Below are positions 1 to 8,330 of a stretch of DNA of 64,000 nucleotides, piece after piece. The stretch is from Gryllotalpicola ginsengisoli DSM 22003 (GTDB lineage Bacteria > Actinomycetota > Actinomycetes > Actinomycetales > Microbacteriaceae), in the NCBI RefSeq assembly GCF_000419445.1, contig NZ_AULK01000008.1, positions 1 through 64,000 on the forward strand, given 5' to 3'. The stretch's first letter is position 1; each line of letters opens with the position of its first letter. The notes beneath the pieces were generated by a model. The model was not told where the DNA came from, did no database searches, and saw only the letters and a program-made list of their open reading frames with translations. Position numbers and translations under genes: made by a program.

Positions 1-327
1 AATGGCGGCCCGTTCCGGTCGTTGAACTTCGAGTTGTTCATCATGCGTCACCCCGAGCTTCGGCATGTCCGCACCCGGGTGAAGTCGCCAGGCCAGAACG
101 GGTCACGCGAACGCGGGTTCGGGACGCTGAAGTACGAGCGGCTGTTCCTCGACGAGATCCCGGACTCCTTGACGCTCATCGAGCGGGCCGAGGACTACCG
201 AGTCGAGTACAACACCGAGCGCCCTCATGAGGCGATCGCCTGGAACCGGCCACTGGAGGTGCACCTCGGCCTGGCCGACCCCACCACCCCCACCTTTGAA
301 ACAGAAGAAATCCTGCCAACTACTTGA
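1..327 (+). CDS. IS3-type transposase, C-terminal part (cut by window edge)
   Basis: The reading frame is already open at base 1 and ends in TGA at 325-327, so only the last ~108 residues of a DDE transposase (rve integrase core) are seen. The fragment starts NGGPFRS, which fits the region after the second catalytic Asp (the usual TDNG motif). The late segment (GFGTLKYERL, then the YRVEYNTERPHEA stretch) is the region carrying the catalytic Glu and the RPH motif of IS3/IS481-type enzymes. The first two catalytic residues are outside the window. A TTG at 22 is an internal codon, not the real start. Its stop is about 9 bases from the inferred IS end. Confidence 0.8.
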   Translation, partial: NGGPFRSLNFELFIMRHPELRHVRTRVKSPGQNGSRERGFGTLKYERLFLDEIPDSLTLIERAEDYRVEYNTERPHEAIAWNRPLEVHLGLADPTTPTFETEEILPTT

Positions 328-336
328 CGCGGGACA
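1..336 (+). mobile_element. Right end of an IS3-type insertion sequence
   Basis: The transposase frame ends at 327 and sequence reading GGGACA follows at 331-336. The opposite strand therefore starts TGTCCCGCG, a plausible TG-type IS terminus. From 337 onward the minus strand continues as a different coding sequence whose 3' part is missing, so the IS/host junction is placed near 336 (within a few bases). The left end and any target duplication lie outside the window. Confidence 0.6.
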
Positions 337-945
337 AAGACTGACAGCGATGTCCCAATTCTTGTCGGCCACCTCGCTCAAGTAACGGCGCATGCGACCA
401 GTCGCCAAGGCCTGCGCGTACAGCGTTGCCCAGGCTTTGAAGTCTGCAGCCTTCGGAGGCGCCTCGGGCGGCGTGAGCCAGCGGGCCCCCTGATGCTCGC
501 GCGCGAAAGCGATCAGCGCTTCCCGACACATGATCCCGATGCCTTGGTAATCCTCTGCCTCCCGGGCTGAGTCCATAGCCTCCCGCGCGGCTTCAAGACG
601 CCGCCAGGCGGCACCGACTTCGTCCGCCTTGTCTTCCTCGATCTCGACTCGCTCGCGCTCCCACATGCGCATCATGAGACCGACGTGGAACGAGAACGCG
701 ACGTCGTAGTTGGGGAAATCGGCCTGCGAGTAGAGATTGGTCAGCTCCGTGATGACCCACCAACGCTGCATAGGCATGTGAACGTCGTATACGTCGTAGT
801 CCGTTCCGAGAAGGCGGTAGCTCGCCACCTTCTGCACCAGCGTGACCTTGTTGTCGGGATTGTCCGGATCGTCGTGATCGATGCTCTCGCTCTCGACGTA
901 CTGTCGGATCGCCTTCTCTTCGTGCTCAGGTAGGGGCTTCGGCAT
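337..945 (-). pseudogene. Unknown protein, 3' end removed by IS insertion
   Basis: The gene starts at ATG 945 (MPKPLPEHEEKA) behind a TACAGT -10 box at 953-958 with a 7-base spacer, so the mRNA is probably leaderless. About 203 residues are intact up to the IS junction near 336. After that the frame runs on antisense through the IS without stopping. The protein is soluble, acidic and rich in helix-forming residues, and has no motif I can name. A segment near residues 130-145 (REALIAFARE) loosely recalls HEPN/Abi-type helical domains, but that is weak. Its place in an integrative element would suit a defence or regulatory gene. I do not recognise the family. Confidence 0.55.
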
Positions 946-1188
946 GCTGCCCACTGTATGTACGCCCGGACGGCTACAAGCACCACACAACAAGCACTGT
1001 TCCGATTGACGATCCCAAACCGCGCGCGGAGCCCGGGCGTGGTCGCTTCCGCAGTCTTCGAGAGCCGTGAAGTTCGTTGTCCGGGCGAGCGATCGCTCGG
1101 CAACCGAGCTACGGCCCGCGGAGCGAGTCGGACAAATCCTGCGCGCCATTTGCGGGCCGTTATTCTTACCGATCGCCAACGTGCAGGT

Positions 1189-1572
1189 GTGAGGACAAAT
1201 ACACGAGCAGAACGAGATGCACGACGTCGGGCCGCTTATGCGCGACAGCGCGCGCAACGTGAAGCGGCCGCGGTCAGGAATGCGGTCCGAGAAGACGCCA
1301 GGGCCGCTGCGCGACGCGCCGCCGACGCCATCGACGCGCTCGAGGACGGCTGGGGCGGGCGCGCCCGCGCGCTCAGTGAGTTGGACGAGCTCAGCCAGGC
1401 GCTCGTGAAGCTGCAGCGGGAGGAGCTGAAGCTGCGGACGCAGCGCGACGAGCTGATCGACGCCTTGCGCGCGGCGGGCGCGAGCTGGACGTTGCTCGCG
1501 CTGCGTACCGGGCTCAGCCGGCAGGCGCTGATCAAGCGCCGCGGCGTAGCCGATGTCGCTGGTCGGGCCTAG
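1189..1572 (+). CDS. Small Arg-rich helix-turn-helix protein
   Basis: About 127 residues from GTG 1189. The frame is open further upstream, but the in-frame sequence before this point has no protein character. The N-terminal half is strongly basic and helical (many Arg/Ala), the middle is a leucine-rich coiled coil, and the end (GASWTLLALRTGLSRQAL) looks like a helix-turn-helix reading head similar to those of small actinobacterial DNA-binding proteins. The stop codon TAG at 1570 is also the first half of the integrase -10 box, so the two genes are packed tightly. It may be an excisionase or regulator of the element; that is inference. The start is uncertain, with a TATTCT hexamer at 1161-1166 as the only promoter hint. 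Confidence 0.5.
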   Translation: MRTNTRAERDARRRAAYARQRAQREAAAVRNAVREDARAAARRAADAIDALEDGWGGRARALSELDELSQALVKLQREELKLRTQRDELIDALRAAGASWTLLALRTGLSRQALIKRRGVADVAGRA

Positions 1573-1581
1573 GGTTCGGCC

Positions 1582-2820
1582 ATGGGGAGCATCGAGCCCT
1601 ACTCGACGTCGGCGGGTCGGCGCTATCGGGTGCGCTATCGGAAGCCCGATCACTCGCAGACCGACAAGCGCGGTTTCCGCACCAAGCGGGACGCCGAGCT
1701 GTTCCTCGCCTCGGTCACCGTCTCGATGACGCGCGGCGAGTGGATCGACCCATCGGATTCGCGCATCACCGTTCGCGAGTGGGGCGAGACGTGGTTCGAG
1801 GCCCAGGTGCAGGTGAAGCCGGCGACGCGCTCCGGCTACCGGTACAACCTCGATCACCACATCTACCCGCTCTGGGGCGAGCGCCGGCTCGTCGAGATCG
1901 GGCACGCCGAGGTGCAGGACTGGGTCGGCTCGCTCAGCGCGCGGCTCAAGCCCTCGACGGTCAAGCAGATCTACCTCGTGCTGTCCGGGCTGATGAAGTT
2001 CGCGATCCGCGACGGGCGCCTCGTGCGCAACCCGTGCGAGTTCATCCGGCTGCCGCGCATCGAGCGGAAGCGGAAGGGCTACCTGACTGCCGACCAGGTC
2101 GCGCACGTCGCGAGCCTGTGCAGCAGCGACGCCGATCTCGTCGTGTTCCTCGCCTTCACCGGGCTGCGCTGGGGCGAGATGGCCGCGTTGCGCGTCGCGT
2201 CGGTCGATTTCGACCGGCGGCGGGTGGCTGTCGACGAATCCGTCGTCGAGCTCGAAGGCGTCATGACCTGGGGCACGCCGAAGAACCACGAGCGCCGCTC
2301 GGTGCCGTTTCCCGACTTCCTGGTCGGCCCGCTCGCCGCGCGATGCGCGGGCCGCAGCCTGGACGCGCCGCTGTTCACCAGCGTGGGCGGCGGGCTCATC
2401 CGCAACGGCAACTTCCGCCACCGCGTCTTCGAGCCGGCGGTCCGGCAGGCGATGGCCGAGGATCCCGGATTCCCGTGGGTGACCCCGCACGACCTGCGGC
2501 ATACGGCGGCATCGCTAGCCATCTCCGCCGGCGCGAACGTGAAGGCCGTGCAACGGCTGCTCGGGCACGCCTCGGCCGCGATGACGCTCGACGTCTACGC
2601 CGAGCTGTTCGAGGACGACCTCGATGCCGTGGCGACCGCGCTCACCCACCGAGTTGGCGCCTCTCGTGTGGGCAAAATGTGGGCAGAGCCCAAAAAACCC
2701 GCCTTGACCAAGACGGTCAGGCCCAAGAAAAAGGGCCCGCGATCAGGGAATTCAATGGTGGCTCCGACGGGCGTCGATCCCGTGACCTCACGATTTTCAG
2801 TCGTGCGCTCTACCAACTGA
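1582..2820 (+). CDS. Site-specific tyrosine recombinase (integrase)
   Basis: A 412-residue integrase that would cut and join the element at tRNA-Phe. The N-terminal arm-binding domain covers roughly residues 1-60, a SAM-like core-binding domain 60-165, and the catalytic domain 170-345. The catalytic set is complete: R196 in TGLRWGE, K234, H303 and R306 in HDLRH, H329 in LLGH and the nucleophile Y339. The ATG at 1582 follows TAGGGT at 1570-1575 by six bases, so the message is probably leaderless and the -10 box overlaps the upstream stop codon. The last ~22 codons are read from the antisense strand of tRNA-Phe, so this tail is a by-product of integration. It appears intact. Confidence 0.92.
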   Translation: MGSIEPYSTSAGRRYRVRYRKPDHSQTDKRGFRTKRDAELFLASVTVSMTRGEWIDPSDSRITVREWGETWFEAQVQVKPATRSGYRYNLDHHIYPLWGERRLVEIGHAEVQDWVGSLSARLKPSTVKQIYLVLSGLMKFAIRDGRLVRNPCEFIRLPRIERKRKGYLTADQVAHVASLCSSDADLVVFLAFTGLRWGEMAALRVASVDFDRRRVAVDESVVELEGVMTWGTPKNHERRSVPFPDFLVGPLAARCAGRSLDAPLFTSVGGGLIRNGNFRHRVFEPAVRQAMAEDPGFPWVTPHDLRHTAASLAISAGANVKAVQRLLGHASAAMTLDVYAELFEDDLDAVATALTHRVGASRVGKMWAEPKKPALTKTVRPKKKGPRSGNSMVAPTGVDPVTSRFSVVRSTN

Positions 2821-2831
2821 GCTACAGAGCC
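2756..2831 (-). tRNA. tRNA-Phe (GAA), attachment site
   Basis: On the minus strand the sequence folds as a complete 76-base tRNA: acceptor GGCTCTG, D-arm TAGCTCAGTTGGTAGAGC, anticodon loop CTGAAAATC (anticodon GAA), T-arm with GGATCGACGCC, and an encoded CCA at 2756-2758. The 3' half is the likely attB/att core of the integrative element to its left. Encoded CCA is absent from the neighbouring tRNA-Asp. Confidence 0.93.
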
Positions 2832-2896
2832 GAGGCGGCGAGAACGCCGCCTTCGGAAGAAAAGCCCTACCTCTCGATAGGGCTTTGTCGCTTCCG

Positions 2897-2970
2897 CGAC
2901 CCTGACGGGACTTGAACCCGCGACCTCCGCCGTGACAGGGCGGCACGCTAACCAACTGCGCTACAGGGCC
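2897..2970 (-). tRNA. tRNA-Asp (GTC)
   Basis: The minus strand gives a 74-base cloverleaf with acceptor GGCCCTG pairing to CAGGGTC, discriminator G, anticodon loop CTGTCAC (GTC) and T-loop TTCAAGT. CCA is not encoded. It lies between tRNA-Glu and tRNA-Phe and is probably co-transcribed in the order Glu, Asp, Phe. Confidence 0.93.
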
Positions 2971-3001
2971 ATGTTCTGTTGTGCTTCTCGGTAGTCACTT
3001 G

Positions 3002-3074
3002 TGACCCCAACGGGATTCGAACCCGTGCTACCGCCGTGAAAGGGCGGCGTCCTAGGCCACTAAACGATGGGGCC
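3002..3074 (-). tRNA. tRNA-Glu (TTC)
   Basis: The minus strand gives a 73-base cloverleaf with acceptor GGCCCCA pairing to TGGGGTC, discriminator A, anticodon loop CTTTCAC (TTC) and T-loop TTCGAAT. CCA is not encoded. It is the first tRNA of the three-gene minus-strand cluster. Confidence 0.93.
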
Positions 3075-3262
3075 GTCGCGCGGCTGCCACCGCATGACTA
3101 CCGAGGCTCAAGCATACGTGAGCCCTGGGGGAGAGACAAATCGCCAACGGCAGGTGCCCGGGCCGGGTTTGCGACACCCCGGCAAGGCGACGCCGACGGA
3201 TGCCCCACCGGCGGTTACGTTCAATGCGACTGTGCATGCCGACCGTGCCCCTGAGGAGGCGT

Positions 3263-4555
3263 ATGAGCGACACCCGAGCCCTGGCGACGGGCCGTCTGCC
3301 GCGCCGCGCCGACGCCCGGGGCATCCGTCTGCTCATCGCCGTCGCGGTCGTGGCCGCGCTCGCCGTGGGTGTCAGCGTGGCGCTTCCCGCCGACCCGGCC
3401 TTCGCCACCTCCTACCCCAGCTGGAGCGACGTGCAGAAGGCGAAGGCGAACGTCACCAAGGCGCAGCGCGCCGCGCAGCACCTCTCGCGCCTGATCACGC
3501 AGCTGCAGCAGGAGGCCACCGCTGCGCAGGACGCGGCGATCGCGGCCGGTGACAAGATGCAGGCGGCGCAGGAGGCGTACTTCGTCGCCGATCACAAGGC
3601 GACCGAATTGCAGGAGCAGGCCGACAAGCTGAAGAAGGAATCGGATACCGCGACGACGCGGGCCGGCCAGGTCGCGGCCGAGCTTTACCGCTCGGGCGGG
3701 CGTGACGTCACGGCGTCGCTGCTGTTCTCGGGCACGGACGGCACGTCGACGGCTCCCGATGCGCTGCTGGATCAGCTCGGCAGCATGACGAAGCTCGCGG
3801 AATCGACCTCGGACATCTACGCGAGCGCGGTGCAGGCGAAGAACACCGCAGCCTCCGTCGCCGCGCAGGCGCAGGAGGCCAAGAAGACCCGCGCCGAGAT
3901 GAAGAAGAAGGCCGATGAGGCGTTCGACGCCGCCGTCAAGGCCTCGCAGGTCGCGGCGGCGAAGGTCAAGGAGGAGCAGGACCACAAGCTCGTCCTCAAT
4001 GCGCAGCTCAAGGCGCTGAAAGACAAGAGCGCGAAGACCGTCGCCAAGTACAAGAAGGGCGTCATCGCTGCGAGGAAAGCGGCGGCGGCGAAGGCCAAGG
4101 CGGCCGCGGCGGCCGCGGCGCGCGCCCAGGCCGTGGTCAACTCGCAGGGCTGGGCGGTGCCCGCCGTCGGATGGATCAGCGACGGCTTCGGCCCTCGTCC
4201 GGCACCCTGCGCCGGCTGCTCGACCTGGCACCTCGGGGCCGACATCGCCAACAACTACAACACGCCGATCCACGCAGCCCACTCGGGAACGGTCGTCTAC
4301 GCCGGCTGGGAGTCGGGCTACGGCAACTTCATCATCATCGACGACGGCGACGGCATACAGACGGCGTACGGCCACATCATCGACGGCGGCATCATGGTCG
4401 GCTACGGCCAGCACGTGAGCGCCGGCCAGCAGATCGCCCGCATGGGTTCGACGGGCCACTCGACCGGCCCGCACCTGCACTTCGAAGTGCGGATCAACGG
4501 AGTGCAGACCGATCCGATCGCCTGGATGAAGAATCACGGAGCACCCCTTGGCTGA
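3263..4555 (+). CDS. Secreted M23 peptidoglycan endopeptidase with coiled-coil domain
   Basis: A 430-residue exported cell-wall hydrolase. The ATG at 3263 has a strong RBS (GAGGAGG at 3253-3259), and a signal peptide ending near the FAT/SYPSW boundary follows. Residues ~55-290 are a long Ala/Lys/Glu coiled coil. The C-terminal M23 (LytM-type) domain carries the zinc and catalytic residues H323, D327, H404 and H406 (HLGAD and HLHFEV). Such enzymes cut peptide cross-links, and the coiled coil often mediates control by division proteins. The next gene shares the SYPSW-like start of the mature region and overlaps by 8 bases, so the pair is likely a duplicated-and-diverged operon acting together in daughter-cell separation. 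Confidence 0.9.
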   Translation: MSDTRALATGRLPRRADARGIRLLIAVAVVAALAVGVSVALPADPAFATSYPSWSDVQKAKANVTKAQRAAQHLSRLITQLQQEATAAQDAAIAAGDKMQAAQEAYFVADHKATELQEQADKLKKESDTATTRAGQVAAELYRSGGRDVTASLLFSGTDGTSTAPDALLDQLGSMTKLAESTSDIYASAVQAKNTAASVAAQAQEAKKTRAEMKKKADEAFDAAVKASQVAAAKVKEEQDHKLVLNAQLKALKDKSAKTVAKYKKGVIAARKAAAAKAKAAAAAAARAQAVVNSQGWAVPAVGWISDGFGPRPAPCAGCSTWHLGADIANNYNTPIHAAHSGTVVYAGWESGYGNFIIIDDGDGIQTAYGHIIDGGIMVGYGQHVSAGQQIARMGSTGHSTGPHLHFEVRINGVQTDPIAWMKNHGAPLG

Positions 4556-5999
4556 GAACACCACCGGCAGCAGCTTCCGCCGCAACCCGGCACTCGCATT
4601 CGGCGCCGCCGCCATCGGCGTCGTGACCGCCTCGGTCGGCATCGTCGCGCACCCCGAGTCCGCGCACGCCGTCGACTACCCGAGCTGGAGCGACGTCGAA
4701 AAGGCCAAGGCCGATGTGCGCGACAAGCAGAAGATGGTCGAGCGCATCGGCTCCGTCGTCGAGGAGCTGCAGGAAGCGGCGACGCAGGCGGGCATCGAAT
4801 CCGAGATGGCGGTCGAGAAGTACCACCAGGCGCAGGCCGAGCTCGACGACGCGACCGCGAAGGAGAAGGAGACGCAGGCGCGCGCCGACAAGGCGAGCGA
4901 GGCGGCCAAGACCTCGGCCGTGCGAGCGGGCCTGCTCGCGTCGCACCTCATGCGCGCGGCGGGCACGGATGGCTCGCTCAACCTGCTCCTCCAGGGCAGC
5001 CATGCCGATGCCGCCGACCGGCTGCTGTACCAGCTCGGCACGATGAGCCAGCTCACCGGCCAGAACAAGCAGATCTACGACCAGGCCGTCGCCGATCGGA
5101 ACACCGCCAAGTCCCTGCAGGAGCAGGCCACCGCGGCGCGCAAGGCGCGCGAGAAGGCGGCGGATGCCGCGAAGGCGGCGCTGCAGCAGGCACAGGTCGC
5201 CGCGGCGGCGGCGCAGGCGGCGGTGACGACGCAGCAGCAGAAGCAGTCCGAGCTCACCAGTCAGCTGGCGGCGCTGCAGGATGTCTCGGTCGAGACGGCG
5301 AAGAAGTACGTGCAGGGCAAGCAGGCCGCCGCTGCGGCCGCGGCCGCAGCCGCCCAGGCGAAGCGCGACGAGGAGGCCCGGGAGAAGGCGGCGGCCGCCG
5401 CCCAGGCGAAGCAGGAGGCGGCGGCGCGCGCCGCTCAGCAGAAGTCGGAGAGCTCGAACTCGGGCGGGTCGAGTTCCGGTGGCGGCTCGAGTTCCGGTGG
5501 CGGTTCGAGTTCGAGCGGCGGCTCGAGCGGCGGAAGTTCGAGCGGCGGAAGCTCGAGCTCCGGCGGGAGCTCGGGTTCGTCGTCGTCGACGTCCACGGGG
5601 TATCCGCAGCCGAATGCCGCGATCGTGGCGGCAGTGCTGCAGTACGCCCGGGCACAGATCGGCAAGCCGTACGTCATCAACGGGGCGGGCCCGAACGGCT
5701 TCGACTGCTCGGGGCTCACGATGATGGCGTACGCCTACGCCGGCGTGAACATCGGCGGCCACGGGGTCATCTACCAGTACAAGCAGGCGAAGGCTCTCGG
5801 GCAGCTCGTGCCCCGCAGCCAGGCTCTGCCGGGCGACCTGATCTTCTACGGCACCCCCGACGACGACCTGTACCACGTCGGCATCTACGTCGGGAACGGC
5901 ATGATGATCGCCGCCCCGCAGGTGGGCGAGAACGTCAAGGAGCAGCCGGTGTGGGGCAGCCCGATCGACGTCGTCGCCCGCCCGTCGGCGGGCCGCTAG
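4548..5999 (+). CDS. Secreted NlpC/P60 peptidoglycan hydrolase
   Basis: 483 residues from TTG 4548, which overlaps the previous stop. Order: signal peptide (cut near AHA/VDYPSW), Ala/Glu/Lys coiled coil (~45-290), a Ser/Gly linker (~300-345), then an NlpC/P60 domain with nucleophile C387 (FDCSGL) and H443 (YHVGIY). It resembles the coiled-coil NlpC/P60 endopeptidases of Gram-positives (RipA/SagA/CwlO type), which cut within stem peptides. The first residues of the mature protein (DYPSWSDVEKAK) nearly repeat those of the upstream M23 protein. It ends 3 bases before the convergent ppa stop. The 12-base palindrome GCCGCTAGCGGC (5992-6003) spans the junction but looks too weak to be a sure terminator. 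Confidence 0.9.
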   Translation: MAENTTGSSFRRNPALAFGAAAIGVVTASVGIVAHPESAHAVDYPSWSDVEKAKADVRDKQKMVERIGSVVEELQEAATQAGIESEMAVEKYHQAQAELDDATAKEKETQARADKASEAAKTSAVRAGLLASHLMRAAGTDGSLNLLLQGSHADAADRLLYQLGTMSQLTGQNKQIYDQAVADRNTAKSLQEQATAARKAREKAADAAKAALQQAQVAAAAAQAAVTTQQQKQSELTSQLAALQDVSVETAKKYVQGKQAAAAAAAAAAQAKRDEEAREKAAAAAQAKQEAAARAAQQKSESSNSGGSSSGGGSSSGGGSSSSGGSSGGSSSGGSSSSGGSSGSSSSTSTGYPQPNAAIVAAVLQYARAQIGKPYVINGAGPNGFDCSGLTMMAYAYAGVNIGGHGVIYQYKQAKALGQLVPRSQALPGDLIFYGTPDDDLYHVGIYVGNGMMIAAPQVGENVKEQPVWGSPIDVVARPSAGR

Positions 6000-6002
6000 C
6001 GG

Positions 6003-6497
6003 CTACTCGCCTGAGGTCTTGAGGCGCTCGATCGCCTCTTCGACGAGCTTCTCGGCCTCGGCCGCGGAGCCCCACGCCTCGACCTTGACCCACTTGCCGG
6101 GCTCGAGGTCCTTGTAGTGCTCGAAGAAGTGCTGGATCTCCTTCTTCGTGTACTCGGGGATGTCGTCGACGTCCTGGATGTGCGTCCAGCGCGGGTCCTT
6201 GTACTGCACCGCGATGACCTTGTCGTCGCCGCCGGCCTCGTCGCTCATGTGCAGCACGCCGACGGGACGCACCTTCACGCCCACGCCCGGGAACAGCGGG
6301 TAGTCCAGCAGCACGAGCACGTCGAGCGGGTCGCCGTCCTCGCCGAGCGTGTGCTCGAAGAAGCCGTAGTCGGTGGGGTAGCTGAAGTTGGTGTAGAGCA
6401 CGCGGTCGAGGAAAACCCGGCCGGTCTCGTGGTCGACCTCGTACTTGTTGCGGCTGCCGCGGGGGATCTCGATGACGGCGTCGTAGGCGTTGGTCAT
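6003..6497 (-). CDS. ppa: Inorganic pyrophosphatase
   Basis: A 164-residue family I soluble pyrophosphatase, which hydrolyses PPi released by nucleotide and aminoacyl-tRNA synthesis. The [11 protein letters not shown] start, the YPTDYGF segment and the metal-binding [10 protein letters not shown] motif (~residues 55-65) are all present, and the length is typical. It is divergent from tilS, with only 17 bases between the start codons, so the two promoters overlap. Its place beside tilS and hpt matches the actinobacterial order around M. tuberculosis ppa. Confidence 0.96.
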   Translation of the reverse strand: MTNAYDAVIEIPRGSRNKYEVDHETGRVFLDRVLYTNFSYPTDYGFFEHTLGEDGDPLDVLVLLDYPLFPGVGVKVRPVGVLHMSDEAGGDDKVIAVQYKDPRWTHIQDVDDIPEYTKKEIQHFFEHYKDLEPGKWVKVEAWGSAAEAEKLVEEAIERLKTSGE

Positions 6498-6514
6498 GCC
6501 GATAACGTTAGTCG

Positions 6515-7639
6515 ATGCCCGAAGACCCGCAGCAGCGTCGGCCGCGCCTCACACCGGCCATCGCCGACGTGCGCCGGGCGGTCCGCACGGCACTGCTCCC
6601 GCTGGTCGACGCGGGCGCGCAGCGCGCGGCCACGCCGGTCGACTCGGGCGCGCAGCGCCCGAATGGAGACCCGGAGGCCGCAGCCGGCGCGGTCTCCGTT
6701 CGCCCTGGCGGCCGAGTCGACCAGCGTCGTCCGCTCGTGCTCGTCGCGCTGAGCGGGGGCGCCGACTCCACCGCGCTCGCCGCGGCGACCGCGTTCGAGG
6801 CGCCGCGGGCGGGGCTGCGCGCCGCCGCGGTCATCGTCGACCACGGCCTGCAAGACGGATCCGACCGCGTCGCCGCCGAGGCGGCCGAGCGCGCGCACGC
6901 CCTGGGCCTCGATCCCGTGCGCGTCGTGCGCGTCACGGTCGACCTCGCCCGCGGCGACGGGCCGGAGGCCGCCGCGCGCCGCGCCCGGTACGCGGCGTTG
7001 ACGGATGCCGCCGCCGAGCTGCGCGCCACCGCGATCCTGCTCGCCCACACGCTCGACGATCAGGCCGAGACGGTGCTGCTGGGGCTGGCGCGGGGGTCGG
7101 GCGCCACGAGCCTCGGAGGGATGCGCGAAGCATCCGATCTCTGGCTGCGTCCGCTGCTCGGCATCCGTCGCGAGACGACGCGGCGGTTCTGCGCCGACGC
7201 GCAGCTGCCCTACTGGGACGACCCGCACAACGCCGACCTCTCCTATACGCGCGTGCGGGTGCGCGAGAGGGTGATGCCCGTGCTCGAGGCGGAGCTCGGG
7301 CCGGGGGTGGCCGAGGCGCTCGCCCGCACGGCGGAGCAGTTGCGGGAGGACGCGGACGCGTTCGAGCAGATGATCGAGGAGGTCATCGAGGACATCGTCG
7401 GGCACGAGGAGGCGGGCATCTCCGTGTCGGTCTCCGCCCTCGAGGCGAACCCGCCGGCGCTGCGCGGCCGCATCGTGCGGTTCGTCGTGCGCTCGGAATT
7501 CGGCACCTCGCTCGAGCGCGTGCACGTGCAGGCCGTGCTGCGCCTGATCACGGAGTGGCGCGGCCAGAAGCCGCTCGACCTGCCCGGATGCACGGTGCGA
7601 CGGGAGGCCGGGCGGCTGGTGTTCCGCGCCGCGGGGTGA
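6515..7639 (+). CDS. tilS: tRNA(Ile)-lysidine synthase with translated palindromic insert
   Basis: A 374-residue N-type ATP-pyrophosphatase that converts C34 of tRNA-Ile(CAU) to lysidine, an essential step. The PP-loop SGGADS starts at S80, much later than usual, because residues ~30-71 are encoded by P1-type palindromic repeats (6602-6726) lying between the first helix ([10 protein letters not shown]) and the PP-loop strand (RPLVLVAL). The catalytic core ([19 protein letters not shown], then [11 protein letters not shown]-like segment) follows normally. TAACGT at 6503-6508 lies six bases before ATG 6515, so the transcript is probably leaderless. It is followed by hpt after 16 bases, the conserved tilS-hpt pair. 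Confidence 0.93.
   Translation: MPEDPQQRRPRLTPAIADVRRAVRTALLPLVDAGAQRAATPVDSGAQRPNGDPEAAAGAVSVRPGGRVDQRRPLVLVALSGGADSTALAAATAFEAPRAGLRAAAVIVDHGLQDGSDRVAAEAAERAHALGLDPVRVVRVTVDLARGDGPEAAARRARYAALTDAAAELRATAILLAHTLDDQAETVLLGLARGSGATSLGGMREASDLWLRPLLGIRRETTRRFCADAQLPYWDDPHNADLSYTRVRVRERVMPVLEAELGPGVAEALARTAEQLREDADAFEQMIEEVIEDIVGHEEAGISVSVSALEANPPALRGRIVRFVVRSEFGTSLERVHVQAVLRLITEWRGQKPLDLPGCTVRREAGRLVFRAAG
6602..6726. repeat. P1 palindromic repeats inside tilS
   Basis: Three P1-related units. 6602-6634 is a degenerate reverse copy. 6635-6671 is a clear reverse copy (CCGGTCGACTC to GAATGGAGACC) whose stem is GGGCGC/GCGCCC. 6691-6726 is a forward copy (GGTCTCCGTTC to GAGTCGACCAGCG). The last two face each other as an inverted pair, as in REP/BIME structures. 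All are read in frame as part of TilS. Confidence 0.85.
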
Positions 7640-7655
7640 CCCATAGAGTTGTCGC

Positions 7656-8207
7656 ATGCAGTCTGACGCCCTCGCCGGGGACCTCGAAAAGGTCCTGCTC
7701 ACCGAAGCCGAGATCCGGGCGAAACTGGCCGAGCTCGCGCGCCGCATCGAAGCGGACTACGAGGGCAAGGACCTGCTGCTGGTGGCGGTGCTGAAGGGCG
7801 CGGTGATGGTCATGGCCGACCTGGCGCGCGAACTCGAGCGGCCCGTCGAGATCGACTTCATGGCCGTCTCGTCGTACGGCACTAGCACGCGATCGAGCGG
7901 GGTCGTGCGCATCCTCAAAGACCTCGACACGGATATCCACGGCCGCAACGTGCTCATCGTCGAGGACATCATCGACTCGGGCCTCACGCTCTCCTGGCTG
8001 AAGGACAACCTGCTCACCCGGCAGCCCGCCTCGATCGAGATCTGCGCGCTGCTGCGCAAGCCCGACGCGGCGAAGATCGACATCGACGTGAAGTACCTCG
8101 GCTTCGACATCCCGAACGAGTTCGTGGTCGGCTACGGCCTCGACTATGCCGAGAAGTACCGCAACCTGCGCGGCATCGGCGTCCTCGCCCCCCACGTGTA
8201 CTCCTAG
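7656..8207 (+). CDS. hpt: Hypoxanthine phosphoribosyltransferase
   Basis: A 183-residue purine-salvage enzyme making IMP/GMP from hypoxanthine/guanine and PRPP. The PRPP-binding loop [14 protein letters not shown] (~residues 101-114), the LKGA loop and the C-terminal [15 protein letters not shown] segment are all standard. TAGAGT at 7644-7649 is six bases before ATG 7656, so the gene has its own leaderless promoter although it closely follows tilS. In most actinobacteria hpt is followed by ftsH; here P1 repeats and a GIY-YIG gene separate them. Confidence 0.96.
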   Translation: MQSDALAGDLEKVLLTEAEIRAKLAELARRIEADYEGKDLLLVAVLKGAVMVMADLARELERPVEIDFMAVSSYGTSTRSSGVVRILKDLDTDIHGRNVLIVEDIIDSGLTLSWLKDNLLTRQPASIEICALLRKPDAAKIDIDVKYLGFDIPNEFVVGYGLDYAEKYRNLRGIGVLAPHVYS

Positions 8208-8222
8208 CCTCCCGGTTGCGCG

Positions 8223-8310
8223 GGTCTCCATTCAGCGCTGCGCGCCGAGTCGACCGGCGGGAGTTCGGCTCCCCGCTGGTCGACTCACGGCAAGGCCGTG
8301 ATTGGCGACC
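8223..8310. repeat. Inverted pair of P1 palindromes
   Basis: A forward P1 copy (8223-8260, GGTCTCCATTC to GAGTCGACCGGCGG) faces a reverse copy (8273-8310, CCGCTGGTCGACTC to ATTGGCGACC), separated by 12 bases. The hairpin arms differ between copies (CAGCGC/GCGCCG-like versus ACGGC/GCCGT) while the ends are shared. The pair lies just downstream of hpt and of the oppositely oriented GIY-YIG gene and could end transcription of both. Confidence 0.85.
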
Positions 8311-8330
8311 AAGGGGAGCGGAGGTGCAGC

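Larger units (their letters stand above)
1..2831 (+). mobile_element. Right part of a tRNA-Phe-integrated element
   Basis: A tyrosine integrase (1582-2820) runs into the 3' half of tRNA-Phe, the usual arrangement at the edge of an integrated phage, plasmid or ICE. The cargo seen is the IS fragment, a truncated unknown gene and a small HTH protein. The tRNA 3' end faces the element, so the other attachment site should lie left of base 1 and carry a copy of the tRNA-Phe 3' segment. No structural phage or conjugation gene is visible, so the element class is unknown. Confidence 0.6.

Noticed and set aside
103-2502. A 799-codon open frame antisense to the integrase
   Set aside because: Only its end part (codons near 945-337) is real. 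The rest is the high-GC mirror of the integrase and IS genes and has no protein features.
1-2831. Calling the left segment a prophage
   Set aside because: Only an integrase, a small HTH protein, a truncated gene and an IS are visible. No structural, lysis or replication gene supports a phage.
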